This document shows positions 27,425-39,500 of a stretch of DNA of 64,000 nucleotides, piece after piece. The stretch comes from Kudoa neothunni (Eukaryota; Cnidaria), in assembly GCA_964304625.1 (NCBI GenBank), contig OZ199838.1, forward strand, positions 16,306,001 through 16,370,000. The letters run 5' to 3'. The translations under genes were made by a program, and so were the position numbers. The notes beneath the pieces are model-generated. The model was given only the letters and a program-made list of their open reading frames with translations, searched no databases and was not told where the DNA came from. Numbering within the stretch: position 1 is the first letter of the stretch; the number at the start of each line of letters is the position of its first letter.

Positions 27425-27650
27425 CATATATAACCCTTAACATTATTCGGGGTGAATCGCAAAACTTTGCCATACATGTTTTTTGCCAATATTATGCGAT
27501 TTTATCGATAGAGTTTTTTATTTTTGCATGATGAAGTTTTAACAATTATTTAAATCCATAATATTAAACAAAAAAGTGGGATCTAAATACAACCCAAAAT
27601 TGCTAAGTGTATAGTCGATTATGAAGTGCTCGGAAGGTTAAACGCATTTT
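27425..27650. repeat. piggyBac-type MITE or element end
   Basis: The block ends with AGTGTATAGTCGATT...GCTCGGAAGGTTAA and shares this tail with 16425-16495. The terminal TTAACCTTCCGAGC (minus strand) looks like a piggyBac inverted repeat next to TTAA. TTAACATTATTCGGGG near 27437 may be the other end, giving a roughly 210-bp element with no coding capacity. The name is tentative. Confidence 0.35.
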
Positions 27651-28995
27651 TAATTATTATATATTATATGATAAATTGTCCAGAAAATTTTATTATAATA
27701 TTATGGGAGTAATTAAAATTGAGTTTGATTTACTCATTCATATTTAACTAAATTGGCTAATCATGTAATTACTGTGATATATTTTCAAATTTTTGCAGTA
27801 AATTATATTTTATATTGAGTATAATATTTCTATCAATACAGCTACTATAATTTTAATATCAATATTACAACAGATTAATATACTTAAAATTATATGTTTA
27901 TTATATAATAAGGTTAAAATACAGATTGGTGTTATTTTTATGCTATATTTTTTCCAGGAATGACTTATTTTCATTCAATATATTATTTTTAATATTATTA
28001 TGGTTATTCATTTGTTACAATTGAATACCTAATACTTGCATAAAATACGATTTTTTTATACATATATTTAATAATAGACAATGGATAAGGATGAAATATG
28101 ACGGCTCAACAAATATAGATTTGTCCGACTTAAATTCTACAATACGTAAAGCATGCTTTACTCGAGCCAACATAATTGATGATATAGCCTGTCGAAATGA
28201 TCGCGAGGGAATAGGATTTCTCTGCATTAATAGATTACTGGAAATGCTATTGTGATGACAAGTAGCGGTTGTTGAAAATACCCCACTGATGGCGCAACAT
28301 TGAGAAATACTCTTTATTAAAATATTCAACGGGTTCGGTTCTGTAAGTTGTCGCTGATTTGGATTACGGTCAATATGATACATTTATACTTATAATAATT
28401 GTTTGTTCTGAAATATCTCAAAGCTTTTAGTACTAACTATCAAACATCACAAACCATTATTTGTTATATATAACGATCTACTACATTTTTATTGAATTAG
28501 CTCTATTAGAACCTCATAAACATGCTAATAATAAACCTCCGTTCCAAATAAAAAGTTTTTTATTTATGAAAAATTCATTAATCCTATTGTCGTGTGAGAT
28601 TAAAATTATTATATTTAATTTATTGCATATATTAACAAAACTGACATAATATAAATATCATATATATGATATACAACAAAATTTCTTATTGTAAAAAAAA
28701 CTTAAACATGGATAGAAGCGAATATTTATTTTAATTTCGACTTTAATTGAACTATTTAAAATTATTGTCGTCAATAATAATATTACTACATACGAAAAAT
28801 TTTTTAATAATTGTAAAACTAAGTATTTAATATATAATAATTCATTCAATTATCAAACAATATTAGGTATAATAAATTTATTTATAAAATATTTATATTT
28901 TATAAATATACATAATAGTTACTATAATTATTTTTCAATCGCATTAATTGAAAATATCAAATTAGTCGATTCGATTCGATTCAAGACAAGACAAG
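27651..28995. other. Intergenic upstream of B3, with one unexplained ORF
   Basis: A/T-rich except for 28060-28380, which is richer in G/C and holds a 122-codon minus-strand frame (28383-28015). Its translation includes PNPLNILIKSISQCCAISG and RQAISSIMLARVKHALRIVE. I recognise no domain, there is no paralogue here, and the other strand also has open stretches, so it may be a decayed transposon piece rather than a gene. Confidence 0.3.
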
Positions 28996-31142
28996 ATGTT
29001 GATCTTATTGATTTATACTTGTTTATTTGAAAATTTCCAGAATATTTTCAATGAACAACCTACAAAAACAACAGTAAAATATATTATTCTGATAACTTGA
29101 AAATTCTATATTTTAAAAGGAATTATTGGTTTATTCAAACAACAACAAATTGGTTTTCAGACCATATTTATGTAATCCTGCAAAAACTAAAATATTTATG
29201 TTGGAATGTAACGAACAGATAGAATATATTTGCTCAAGTATCGGATTATACAATATCAGTTAATTGGAACAATATTTTAGGCATTTTCAACCGGGAAGTT
29301 TCAAGATTAGAGTATGAAAACAACTGTTTGTTAGAATATATTATAGCACAACGTCCAATCCCAGGACATATTATCATCGTAATGGCTGATAAAACCTTAG
29401 AAATAAGGTAATAATACTTTTTTTTTAGTTTTTATATATTTTTAAAGAATGCAAAATGAATATTATAACTGGGCTACAAGTCAATTTAGTGATCGCAGCG
29501 TTACCCTTTCGGGATTAACATTCCATATACATTATTCTCATTTGACGTCATCTGAAAAAACATTCTTTCATTATTTGAAATCAAACGAGGTGGTTTCCAG
29601 ATTTGAAACGGTAACTCAAATGCCTGAAATTGAATATTACTTTTCAAAATTAACTTTTAGGAAAAAAATAAATTCGTAACATTAAGAGTAATTTTTAATA
29701 ATATTTATATATTCACTAATATTGATCACAACAATTTATTATAATAAAATATAAAATATGTGTATGATATTTTAGTTTAGTTTAGAAAAATAATTATTTT
29801 TCATAGTGGTATAAAACCAATGTTTATATGACAATTAATGAATATGTCACTTCGTTTGGATATGTGTCGAATAACGATCCCCATAACAAAGATATTAAAA
29901 TCTATAGAGTCAATTCAGAGGATCATCCATTCTATTCAAAATATATAAAATTAGGTTACAACGATATAGTTCCTATTCTAATATACAAAAATATACTGGT
30001 AAAAAATTGTTATTAATTTACAAATCATTATCACATTATTTATTAGACAGGAGATTATAGATCCCATGTTGATAATCCAAATGTTATTTATATAGATTCA
30101 CCATGCACCTTAAAAAATGCAACTATAACTATTGATAATCGAAATTATATTATTTGGTTAAGAAACAAAAATTTAAATAATAAGTTGTTTCTTGGACCCA
30201 TAAATATCGTTGCCAAATATAATTTTTTGAAATGTTTGACCACAATTAATGAAAACATATTGACCCCGAATGTAGACCATCCTTGGAATGATCAAACTAA
30301 GCTACTTATTGAGAGTGTGTTCCCAATGAGGAATGGAGACAATTATATTGATGTAAACGAAATGTCAAAAACTTTTAAATTTTTATATAATTTTTTTAGA
30401 TGTATAATTATAAGGCAGAATTTAAAAATATTCGTTATACGAGTTCAATGGAATCGATACAAGAGATGGCAAATAAATCTAATTATTTCAATAATATGGG
30501 CCAACAAATCTCTTCGTTATCACAAAATGAAGCAAGTGATTACTTCTACGAAACAGTCTCCAGAATGTATTACTACGCTATTTTTTCGTTTTTTACTGCT
30601 GTAGAAACTATTCAAATGCATAAATACGTCTTTTTGTTCCATGTTTGTAGTTTGTATGAAGACAAATTATATTTTTTACATTAGGAATCTAACCCAGATT
30701 GGAAAGCTGAATTTATTAGTTATCAAACAATGTTAAGATTATTTGAAGGTAAATATAGCTATTTTTAATAGATTAGATAAAATAACATTAAAAAGGAACT
30801 GAACCGCTATCAAAACCTATGGAGAATAGTGAGGAAACAAACGGAAACGCTAATGCTGATGATGATGATGATAATGAATTAAGTGAATCTCAGTTAAACA
30901 ATGACGATGAAATCGAGTCTCAAAAAATTAACGATGGCGCTATTGGTTCATCAACAATTGAAGATGATAAAGAATTTTCTCAAAATGATGAGAATGAAAA
31001 AGATAAAACAAAATCTACCAACCAAAAAATGGGATCAAAGTCTTCATTAGTTGCCAAGATTGTTATTCCAATTGTGATAATTTTGGTTTGCTTGACTATT
31101 GGAATAGCATTCTTTATGGTGAAAAAAAGAAATAAAAACTAA
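28996..31142 (+). CDS. Gene B3: Family B surface protein with acidic stalk, 10 exons
   Basis: Exons: 28996-29073, 29120-29237, 29281-29407, 29448-29610, 29661-29687, 29807-29998, 30047-30352, 30400-30642, 30685-30748, 30796-31142; 554 residues with no stop. The leader is MLILLIYTCLFENF. Family marks: MLECNEQ and two more cysteines in exon 2, ENNC in exon 3, LTSSEKTFFHY in exon 4, microexon EKNKFVTLR, and DHPWNDQT in exon 7. Exon 8 (243 nt) is the single exon typical of the B2/B3 subclass and holds RMYYYAIFSF. Exon 10 begins with an Asp/Glu/Asn/Ser-rich stalk of about 85 residues including a short run of Asp codons (GAT repeats), then a membrane helix at about 525-547 and the tail KKRNKN. The intron after the microexon is 119 nt. 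Same subclass as B2. Molecular function unknown; a cell-surface type I protein is inferred. Confidence 0.87.
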
Positions 31143-31616
31143 ATGTGGACTTACATCATCCCACAATGCTTCTTCAACTAATAACTAATATATACATTTC
31201 GAATTTACTAATCGACTCTTTGAGTACTATTGTAGTTGTTGTGTTAGTTCCAGTGCATATATTTTTATTTTCAAAATAATATGTAATTTTCACTTGAATA
31301 TCGAAACTTGTAAGCATAACGAATCTATAAAAAATTATATATGTAAACTTTTTTAACACATTATAATTACGATCTGGGTCTGATGGACCCAGAGCATGTT
31401 TGTTGCTTATATTATGGTCCTCTCAATAGAGTCAGAAAGTCATAACTTAGTCTAACTTCCTGAATATTAATTGTAGTAATCCTCCAATCAACAGTGGATG
31501 GACCCCGCGCTAGCGCAATACATTATTGGGTGGAAATCCTCAAGACTACTGCGACTATCAGTGTTATCGTTATCGCTACTACTGCAATTATAATATAACT
31601 ATTATAAATTGAGTTC

Positions 31617-31647
<31 letters not shown>

Positions 31648-32094
31648 ATAAACACTGATAGTTTCTTCGCGCAAATACAACATTAACGTTGTATTTTTAT
31701 TCAAATTTATATGACCTAATGACCACTGTGAGGTTTTTTATTTAATCGGAAAAAATTACACCCTTTTATGTAAAAAAAGGGTCCAATAGACCCAATATAA
31801 TAGCATGACAATTGACGCCAAAAAAAAATAACAACCAATAAAACCACAAAATACATTTAATAAAAAATTAAAAATCCAGATCCGACATTAACAAAATAAA
31901 CTATCTCCAAATTATTGCATTTTTGTTTGTTTTTTGAGACATGTTTAAAAATTATAAGTTATTACATAATTTTTAAAATTTTTAATTATAATATAATTTT
32001 TTATAAATAAAATTATAGTTTTCTACTTTAAAATATCTAGGAATAGTTATTATTAAGGATAGTAATAAATTAATCTGTTGTCGCCCTCTTTCTT
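31143..32094. other. Intergenic with (TA)n and a possible piggyBac left end
   Basis: No gene. Near 31374-31398 the palindromic GGGTCtgatGGACCCAGAGC resembles the sub-terminal region of piggyBac elements and may be the left end of the damaged copy that follows. A (TA)n run of about 27 nt occupies 31617-31643. Confidence 0.35.
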
Positions 32095-35060
32095 GTAGCT
32101 GTTTATCTGTGTGGAATGTTAACCTTTGATGAGTCAATAAAAATGATTATTGAGTACTCAGAAGATTCTAACGTGGATGAGAATCTTTCTTTTGATGAAG
32201 AAATAGATAACATTATAGAAGAACCAGTTTCAAACGATTTGGAGAATATTTCTTAGATTGAACAATCTTAAGAGGAAACTTAGTTCTCATGAGACAAATT
32301 TATTAAATGGGAGTCGAAAATACCAACTAAAGTAGTTAGAACAATGTAACCACAATATTCTTCCAAATTATAAATCTAGAATCCCAAATGAAATTAGGGA
32401 ACGAATATTTTCTCCATTGACTTCATTTAAAAGTTTTATTGGAGATGATATTATTTCAAAAATAATAATTTTGACAAGAATTTTTCGGAAATTAGTAACA
32501 ATAAAATAAAAATTAACGATTCTGATGTTTGGTAATGGATAGGTGCTAATTTATAGGGTTTCCCGATCAAAGTGAGAATTGTTGCAATTAATGAGACATC
32601 TTAATTAACTCGGATATAACTTTCGCATAAAAACTAATCAACAATATAATAGAAACAAAAATATATTTAAATTTGTTTAGAATAAAATATATTATTGATT
32701 TATTATTCGCTGTTTTCGGCCTTTAAGAGATATATTAGCATTTTCTGAAGAAACCTTCACAACGAGAAACTCTAATAAATTTCTTCAGATTTATTAGAGA
32801 TTAATCCCTTCAACCGCACTCCATTTTTATCATCACATCTTATCATCAAATTTTTCCAGACAGAAAATATGTTTTCTATTGGAGTCAGAAATGGAGAGTA
32901 TGACGGCAAGATGAATAGTTTGAGTTCTGGCATGTCTACAGTGTCTTTTAGGTTTTTTACAATGATGAATACACGCATTTTCCAGAACAAAGATTGGATC
33001 GTTGATTTTTTTTAATGTACAAAACTCCTTTAATTTAATAATACAAATTTTAAAATCCTCTCCGTTCACCGCCTTATCCTGAATATTATAAAATATCATT
33101 AAATATTTATTAATGGCTGCCCCTATTGAAGTGTTTCTGTTTCTTGCAGCCGAAACAGAAAAATTTGGAGAAGTCCCTCGAGCAGCTCGCCCTCTTCTTG
33201 GTCACATAACAACAACAAATCCAACTTCATCCCTAAAGATAAATGCTTTATTTTCCACATCAGGTTCGAATTTTTATACAATCCATTTCGTAGATGTAAC
33301 TCGTTTCAATTGTAGATACATAATTTCTTCGTCCAGGAGTGGGCACAGTATATTGTATGATGTAATGAAGATTTTGAAGTATTCTATCAACTGTGCTTTT
33401 ACTCACAGATATATTTAAATGATCCTGAGTCATTCTTTTCGTGTCATTTAGCCTCAATAAACATATAGAATCAATCTAAAATAAAATTCTAGGTTTTTGA
33501 TCATGGGACAATTTTGATGTTTTATCGCCATCACGGTTCTGGATACATATGAAATCCGTCTTGTTATAATTGTTTACGATTCTCCAAACAGACTAATAAT
33601 TAATGGAAAAACCTTTAGATATTTGTTTCATAAATTTTTCTTCAATGGTTTGTTAGTAATTTTAATTCTATCTTCGTCAGGGATAGAGGAATTCAATTTT
33701 TTATTTTGGATATTTCTGAGTTTCGTTCCATCCAAATATCAAGATTTTCCAACAAAATAAATATAAATAATATATTATTAAATAAGCTCATTATAATTAA
33801 ATTTTTAATATGGTTATTTATTTGTGAATCCGAAAACATTCAAATATTACTTGATCAGGAAATATCACGCATTAAAATTAAGGAACCCCCTTTTTAGGAT
33901 GTATCGCGGAGCATAAGGAGTGAAGCTAATGTTGTTACCTTTAGTTAATCAATAAATGAAATAAAAATATTATCTGTTATGTCAAATTTAATCCAAAACA
34001 ATCTTTTCTTGTTTTCAATATTTTCAGTTTGATCGGGGAATCCTATATATCTTGGAAACATGAACAACAAAAACTCTTCATTACAAGAGTTACGAAATAA
34101 AGAAAAAGGTTTACCGTTTTTATCGAAGAGTAACAAATCTTCAGTGAAATTAAAATATAAATAGGTGGAAATAACATTTATATATTTTTTTAGTAATATC
34201 ATATCCAAGATTTAGAATTATCTCTGAAAATATTCGTTTTAACGACCGCGTAGAATGTGACCCTCAGAGAAAAGAGTCACCAGTTAGTTTTGTATGGGAT
34301 TCATTTATCAATAATTGCCGAAATAACTACATATCATCTGTGCAATTAACAGTGAATGAATAGCTTTACACTACAAGGGTCGTGTGAATTTCAAAACTTA
34401 TATACCGAGTATACTAGGAAAATATTTCATCAAGATTTGGGTCTTGGCAGATGCAAAAAATGTTTATTTTTGTAATATCTAAATTAATACTAGAAGATCA
34501 TCAAATGATCCCGAGGCAATTCAGAGAAAACGAGTTGTCAGAGAACTCGCAAACCTTTATCTAGATTCTAGAATCAAGATAAAGGAAGAACTATAACTAC
34601 TGGAAATTTATTAAAAAGTTTAAACCTAGAAAAATATTTATGAGGTTGTAATGTACACCTAATTGGAATTGTGAAAAAGTCACGTAAATTTTTATCTACA
34701 TGCATTCAACAAGATAAAAAAGAAATTGAATCTCAGTTTCTTTTCCATAATATAATCACACTTGTTAAGTTTTGTGAAAAGTCAAACAATTCTGTTTTGC
34801 TTCTCAGTTCTCTACACAACGAAAATAACATTGAGGAAGATGGGAAGCCCGAGATAGCACCTTTATATAACCAAACTAAAGCTGGAGTAGATGTTCTTGA
34901 TCAACTTATTCGATTCTACACTGTGAGAAAAAGAACTCTTAGATGACCATTTACAATATTCTATAATATTATTAACATTGTTAGTTATAACTTATAACTC
35001 AATGGTTGTATATTTGGAAAAATATAATGAATTTACTGAGATATATAATCTATCAAAATG
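32095..35060 (+). mobile_element. Second piggyBac element, split by a Tc1-type insertion
   Basis: From about 32120 the + strand encodes an acidic segment beginning MLTFDESIKMIIEYSEDS, then IPNEIRERIFSPLTSFKSFI near 32377, consistent with a piggyBac N-terminal half. The catalytic C-terminal half resumes after about 34200: FVWDSFINN near 34290, then YNQTKAGVDVLDQLIRFY within the frame 34671-34946, the block with the last catalytic Asp, followed out of frame by PFTIFYNIINIVSYN. Between them lies an IS630/Tc1-type transposase on the minus strand. Stops and frameshifts are frequent and both elements are dead. The outer boundaries are not defined, and whether both halves come from one copy is inferred from order and strand. 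Confidence 0.6.
32770..33475 (-). pseudogene. Tc1/IS630-type transposase, disrupted
   Basis: Minus-strand frames give the main parts in order. An N-terminal helix-turn-helix-like stretch (SVSKSTVDRILQNLHY) lies near 33410. DEVGFVVVM holds the first catalytic Asp near 33210. A conserved block (SVSAARNRNTSIGAAINKY) is near 33130. NDPIFVLENACIHH, which aligns with the second catalytic Asp block, is near 32980 but has Glu-Asn where Asp-Asn is usual. LPSYSPFLTPIENIFSVWKN lies near 32880, with the final Glu. Frame changes between blocks make it non-functional. It sits inside the piggyBac remnant in the opposite orientation. I could not identify its terminal inverted repeats. Confidence 0.7.
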
Positions 35061-35315
35061 TTTGTAAAAATTAGTAACAACCATAAAATGTGGGAATCAT
35101 TAATAATCATCAATTCAACATATAATCACCCTCGTTTTTAAAAACATATTTCTCGACCTTCGATTTATTAAAGGCCTAATTCTGATCAACCTAATCATTA
35201 AAACGAATTATACAATTGAAATTATATTCTGTTTATTTAATATTTTTAAATTAATATATTTTTAACTCTGTAATTTCTCAAAATATTCATAAATCCTAAT
35301 AATGTTATTTTTTAG

Positions 35316-35368
<53 letters not shown>

Positions 35369-36225
35369 TTTAGATAATTTCTAAAAAGTAATTACTTAAT
35401 ATTCTTAAAAATCATTAATTAAAGATTTATCACATGAGTCCTATATTGTTTTATATCAAAACAGTACGTAATCGAATTTTATTAAATGAAATGAAACTCG
35501 TAATAATTAGAATAGCTTCCCATGATTAATCGGGATCACAACAATCCTCAAGGGATATTTGTTCAAATAAGTCGACCAATCATAGAAATGTTCATTGAAA
35601 ACTAAAATATTCCGAATATATATAGCTAACATTTAATTGAAATAAACATATATATTTGTTTATATTAACAAATATTTAAGTTTTTAATTAAAATAACATT
35701 GAAGATGTGATTAATTCAAGAATTTTTAATGAATATATTAAGTGATTTATACAGCACATAACAAAAATAAAAGTATTTTTCATTCTCGTTAATCACACTC
35801 ATTAACATCACTGGGAAACCCCAGTAGTTATATTAATGACTTTCAAGAAGCTAATTAGGTAATGTGGAAATTAAACAAACAAATATTTTATAATAACTAA
35901 AAGTATAAATTAAAATTAAAACAAAACAAAACAGTGTTTATGTGCTAAATTTTATTTTAATGCGAGGGATAAAATTAAACTAAAATATTGTTTAATATTA
36001 TCTCCTTTTAATTATTTAGGCGTGAACTAAGAAAATATTAATAAGATAATTAAATTTTCAGTTGTCTTAACATCAGATATATACGTAAGAATTGAATTTT
36101 AATTTTCAATTAAAATTAAATAAAATTTTTATGTAGTAATTTTTATTTGAAACATCACTCGATTTTTAATATACGATAGGTGAATTTTATGTAATGAATA
36201 TATATATAAATAGAATGATTTTAGA
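35061..36225. other. Intergenic upstream of B4, with (AT)n
   Basis: A/T-rich with no supported gene. An uninterrupted (AT)n run of about 23 repeats spans 35319-35364. A short inverted repeat ACTGGGaaacCCCAGT lies at about 35810-35826, some 400 nt before the B4 start. Confidence 0.45.
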
Positions 36226-38233
36226 ATGTTTATTCATTGGGTGTATCTGTCTCTTTTCTTTATTCCTTATTTGAATGTCAGAACAGTAAACATAAATGTA
36301 CGATGAGCTGATATGACTTAACTATAAGTTTCGTATTATGTAGCAAGTGTTGATGTATACGGATATGGATCTTCTTAATGCTATACATTATTCTTGTCAC
36401 GTTGAAATCTCCAGTACTTTTGGAGTAGAATGTGAAAATTTATATCGTGAAAGTTGCTCAAGTATAATATCTTCTGATTCATTATTCTAAAATATTTCAC
36501 AAGTTCCCAGCGATGCCGATCATAACCACGTCAACATTGAAAATGATTGCTTAGAGATCTTAAGTAAAAATGCCGATCTTACCAACGCTAACGCTATCGT
36601 GGCAGTACCAGATAAAAACTTAGAACAAAGGTAACAGTTTATAATTTTATGAATTAATAAATTTTTTCTTACCCATATAGGCTTCATAATAGTTATTACG
36701 ACGTTTGGTCGGAATTTGAAAACAAAAAACGTAGCGTGACGATCGATAATAAATTAATAAATATATCTTATAATAAATATACTACATCCGAACAAACCTT
36801 TTATAATTACCTATTTTCAACTAGAGAAACAATTCACACTTACATAGTAAATAAAATAATTTAATTTTTTCAATTCATAACATTTGGGCTCATTCAGGAA
36901 AAGGGATACAAATACGACACGAAGGTATTTGAGTTATTTAATATATATTAATAAAACATTTAAATAAATTTTTATTCATTATATAAGTGTATAAAAAATA
37001 TTATATTATATTTTATTATAATATAATATAATTTAGGGTTACAAAGATTTCGGATACATATCTTTGAGTGATGATGTGTTTTCGTTCGGATATCTCACAG
37101 ATATAAACTCGGAAAATAAAGATATGGTTACTTACACTGACAATTCACGAATATATCCATTTTATTTTAAATATATAACATCAATGGGCAAATATCAGAT
37201 CCTTCCTGAATTAATATTTAAGCTAATTTTGGTAATTTTAGATTTATGAATGTTTAAAAATTAAGTTGGTATTGGGCTAGGATAATAAACATTCAATTAA
37301 TCAAGATACTGGGAGCATTCATTTAAACTTTTCCTGTTCATTAATAAATATAACTGAAACCATTTTCACAGATGAACACTCTAGTTGGTTCTCTAATGTA
37401 AAGGGTGACAATAACAAATTTTTTGAACCACTAACCATCCACGCAGCCTACAATTTTTTCTCATGCTTGAAATTAATAAATGAAGTTGTATTGATTTCAA
37501 ATCAATCTCATCCATGGAATAATGTAACGGTGCAACTTATTTCAAGCAAATTCCCAAAAAAGGCTGGAATCAGATACTTTCATGTACACAAAATATAACA
37601 ATAATAAATACAGTGGTTGAATTTAAATAATATTTAAAATATAGGTTTTTGATTTTTTCTCAGTTGTAATAAACAACGATAATTATTATTCGTTGGAATA
37701 CTTAAAACAATTAAACGATGAATTAATAAAGGTACCTGAAATTTGGGGAATATTCTTAGAAGTACTATAATTACAACCAACTTTTATTGAGTACCTAATT
37801 AGTCTGCAATACATCCAATTTTTTATTACGCTCTTCTTTCCTATGTTAACGAAAAAATATTGACAGAAGATAATCGTAAACTCTATAAATTCCATGTATG
37901 AAACATATTTCTAATTTTGAAATAATATATTCATATATAGTTTTATTATTCGGATTGGCAAACGCAATTTATCAGCAACCTTACAAAATTACAACTCATT
38001 GAACGTGATTTTTGTGCAAAAATATTTCCATGATTGATTATTCATTAGAAAATTTTGACTTCAATGAAAAAAATGAGATAGTCTATGAGTGTGCACAGAG
38101 CGAGTCATATAAATCAAAGACAGTTATGGCGGTCGTTACTGTTATTCCGCTTATAATAATAATAATCACGATTTCAATTGGCACTTATTACTACATGTCT
38201 GAAAGAAAGAAAAGACGTTTCCAAACTGCATAA
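36226..38233 (+). CDS. Gene B4: Family B surface protein, 11 exons
   Basis: Exons: 36226-36297, 36344-36461, 36504-36630, 36681-36846, 36898-36924, 37037-37231, 37281-37583, 37645-37761, 37803-37895, 37941-38004, 38049-38233; 488 residues, all phases agree. The leader is MFIHWVYLSLFFIPYL. Marks: TFGVECENLYRESC in exon 2, ENDCLE in exon 3, YTTSEQTFYNY in exon 4, microexon EKGYKYDTK, SHPWNNVT with two cysteines in exon 7, and YYALLSYVNEKILTEDN in exon 9. The short exon 11 encodes about 25 residues of spacer, a membrane helix at about 453-476 and the tail SERKKRRFQTA, more basic than in the other copies. The intron before exon 6 is about 112 nt, most others 40-60. The start is fixed by the leader and by alignment with B1; a TATATAAAT lies just upstream, but such strings are common here. 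Confidence 0.87.
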
Positions 38234-38328
38234 TTCTTAGATTTTAAGATTATTCAATATCTATTAGTATTATTTATTTGGTTCATTTAACTCTATCGTT
38301 CTATTTTCTATTTATTTTTTATCACACA

Positions 38329-39500
38329 TTAGCACGAACTGCCCAGCGTTGCTTGGGGAAGATTTCGCGTAGCGACTTTTTTTATTGGCATTTAAAAAAT
38401 ATATTGAAGTTTCGTATTAACCCATATAAACAAAATAACTAAAAAATTTTAAGTAGCATATTTTAACGATTTGGATTGTGAAATTTAAATTATGATCATT
38501 TCATTGAAGGAGTGTTCCAAACCCGGCGTTCATTTAAAAGTTTTGTGGTTCGGCACCATAGCTAAATAATGTAAGGTCAGCGTCGTATTTTTTTCATTCT
38601 CGAACTATTTAAATTCCATTAAAGTGTTATCTAAAACGTCATTTTTGACCAGGAGGATTTTTAAAAGTCGAATTCTGGCCCGGCTCGTTAACTATGTACA
38701 CCACTAACTTTTAAAGAGATAAAAAAATAGAAAAAAAAAGAGATAAAAGAAAACGTATGAAAATTAATTGATATTATTAAAATTAGCATCTTTTTATGCG
38801 GCAAAAAATTACTCCACTTTTCCAAACAAACAGCTATAAATCGTTTCAATATCAACTTGAATAATTTATATAATTAAATGAAATAAGAGTACAACTATCT
38901 GCATTGAATTTAATCATTGAAAGTTTAACATAGCGGACGATTTCAATGAAATTCACGGACTCAGGCGCTTGCTTACATTATGCTTCAATCTATCCTATTA
39001 TAGTATGCGCCACAAATTTTCTATAAATGATTCAAGTATATACTTTCTTCATATCTTAAACCATTAATAGAACTTTTAAAATATATTTATCGAGTCATAT
39101 AAGTTAAAACTTACGACAAAAGAAGTGTATTGATGCAGAACCCCAAATATACACGCCAAATTTATATAAAAAGTCAGATGATATCGCTTAATTTAAATTC
39201 GATAAATCATATAAGGAGGAAAGTAAACTTTAACCGACCATTACTATGACATAAGCAGGTGTTAATCTTATTGATGTAGCCGGGTATTCCCTTTAACTAA
39301 CTTCGTATTGATAAAATCACCATTTTGTAAACACTTTTGGGAACATTTGTTGATGTGAAAACGATTTGAAGATTTTTTTCAACAGCGCGATTTTTAAAAA
39401 AATTGTATATATGGCTCCCTATAAGGAAAAAACTTTATCGCACATGCGAACAGCTCAGCTTTATAAAAATAAAGAATTTAACGAAGCAACGCTTCGCTAA
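38329..39500 (-). mobile_element. Helitron-like element H2 (non-autonomous)
   Basis: Read on the minus strand, it ends with CCCCAAGCAACGCTGGG, able to form a hairpin, then CAGTTCGTGCTAA|T at 38329, the layout of a Helitron 3' terminus. Over more than 1 kb it is similar in reverse to 49990-51105 (H3), so the two are copies of one family in opposite orientation. No protein frame is present. A further hairpin with CTAA (ACGAAGCAACGCTTCGCTAA, about 39480-39499) sits at its far end and may be a second Helitron-type terminus. The 5' boundary is approximate. Confidence 0.6.

Noticed and set aside
36195-36215. TATATAAAT strings upstream of B4, B5 and B6 as TATA boxes
   Set aside because: In such A/T-rich DNA these strings occur everywhere; position relative to the ATG is not constant.
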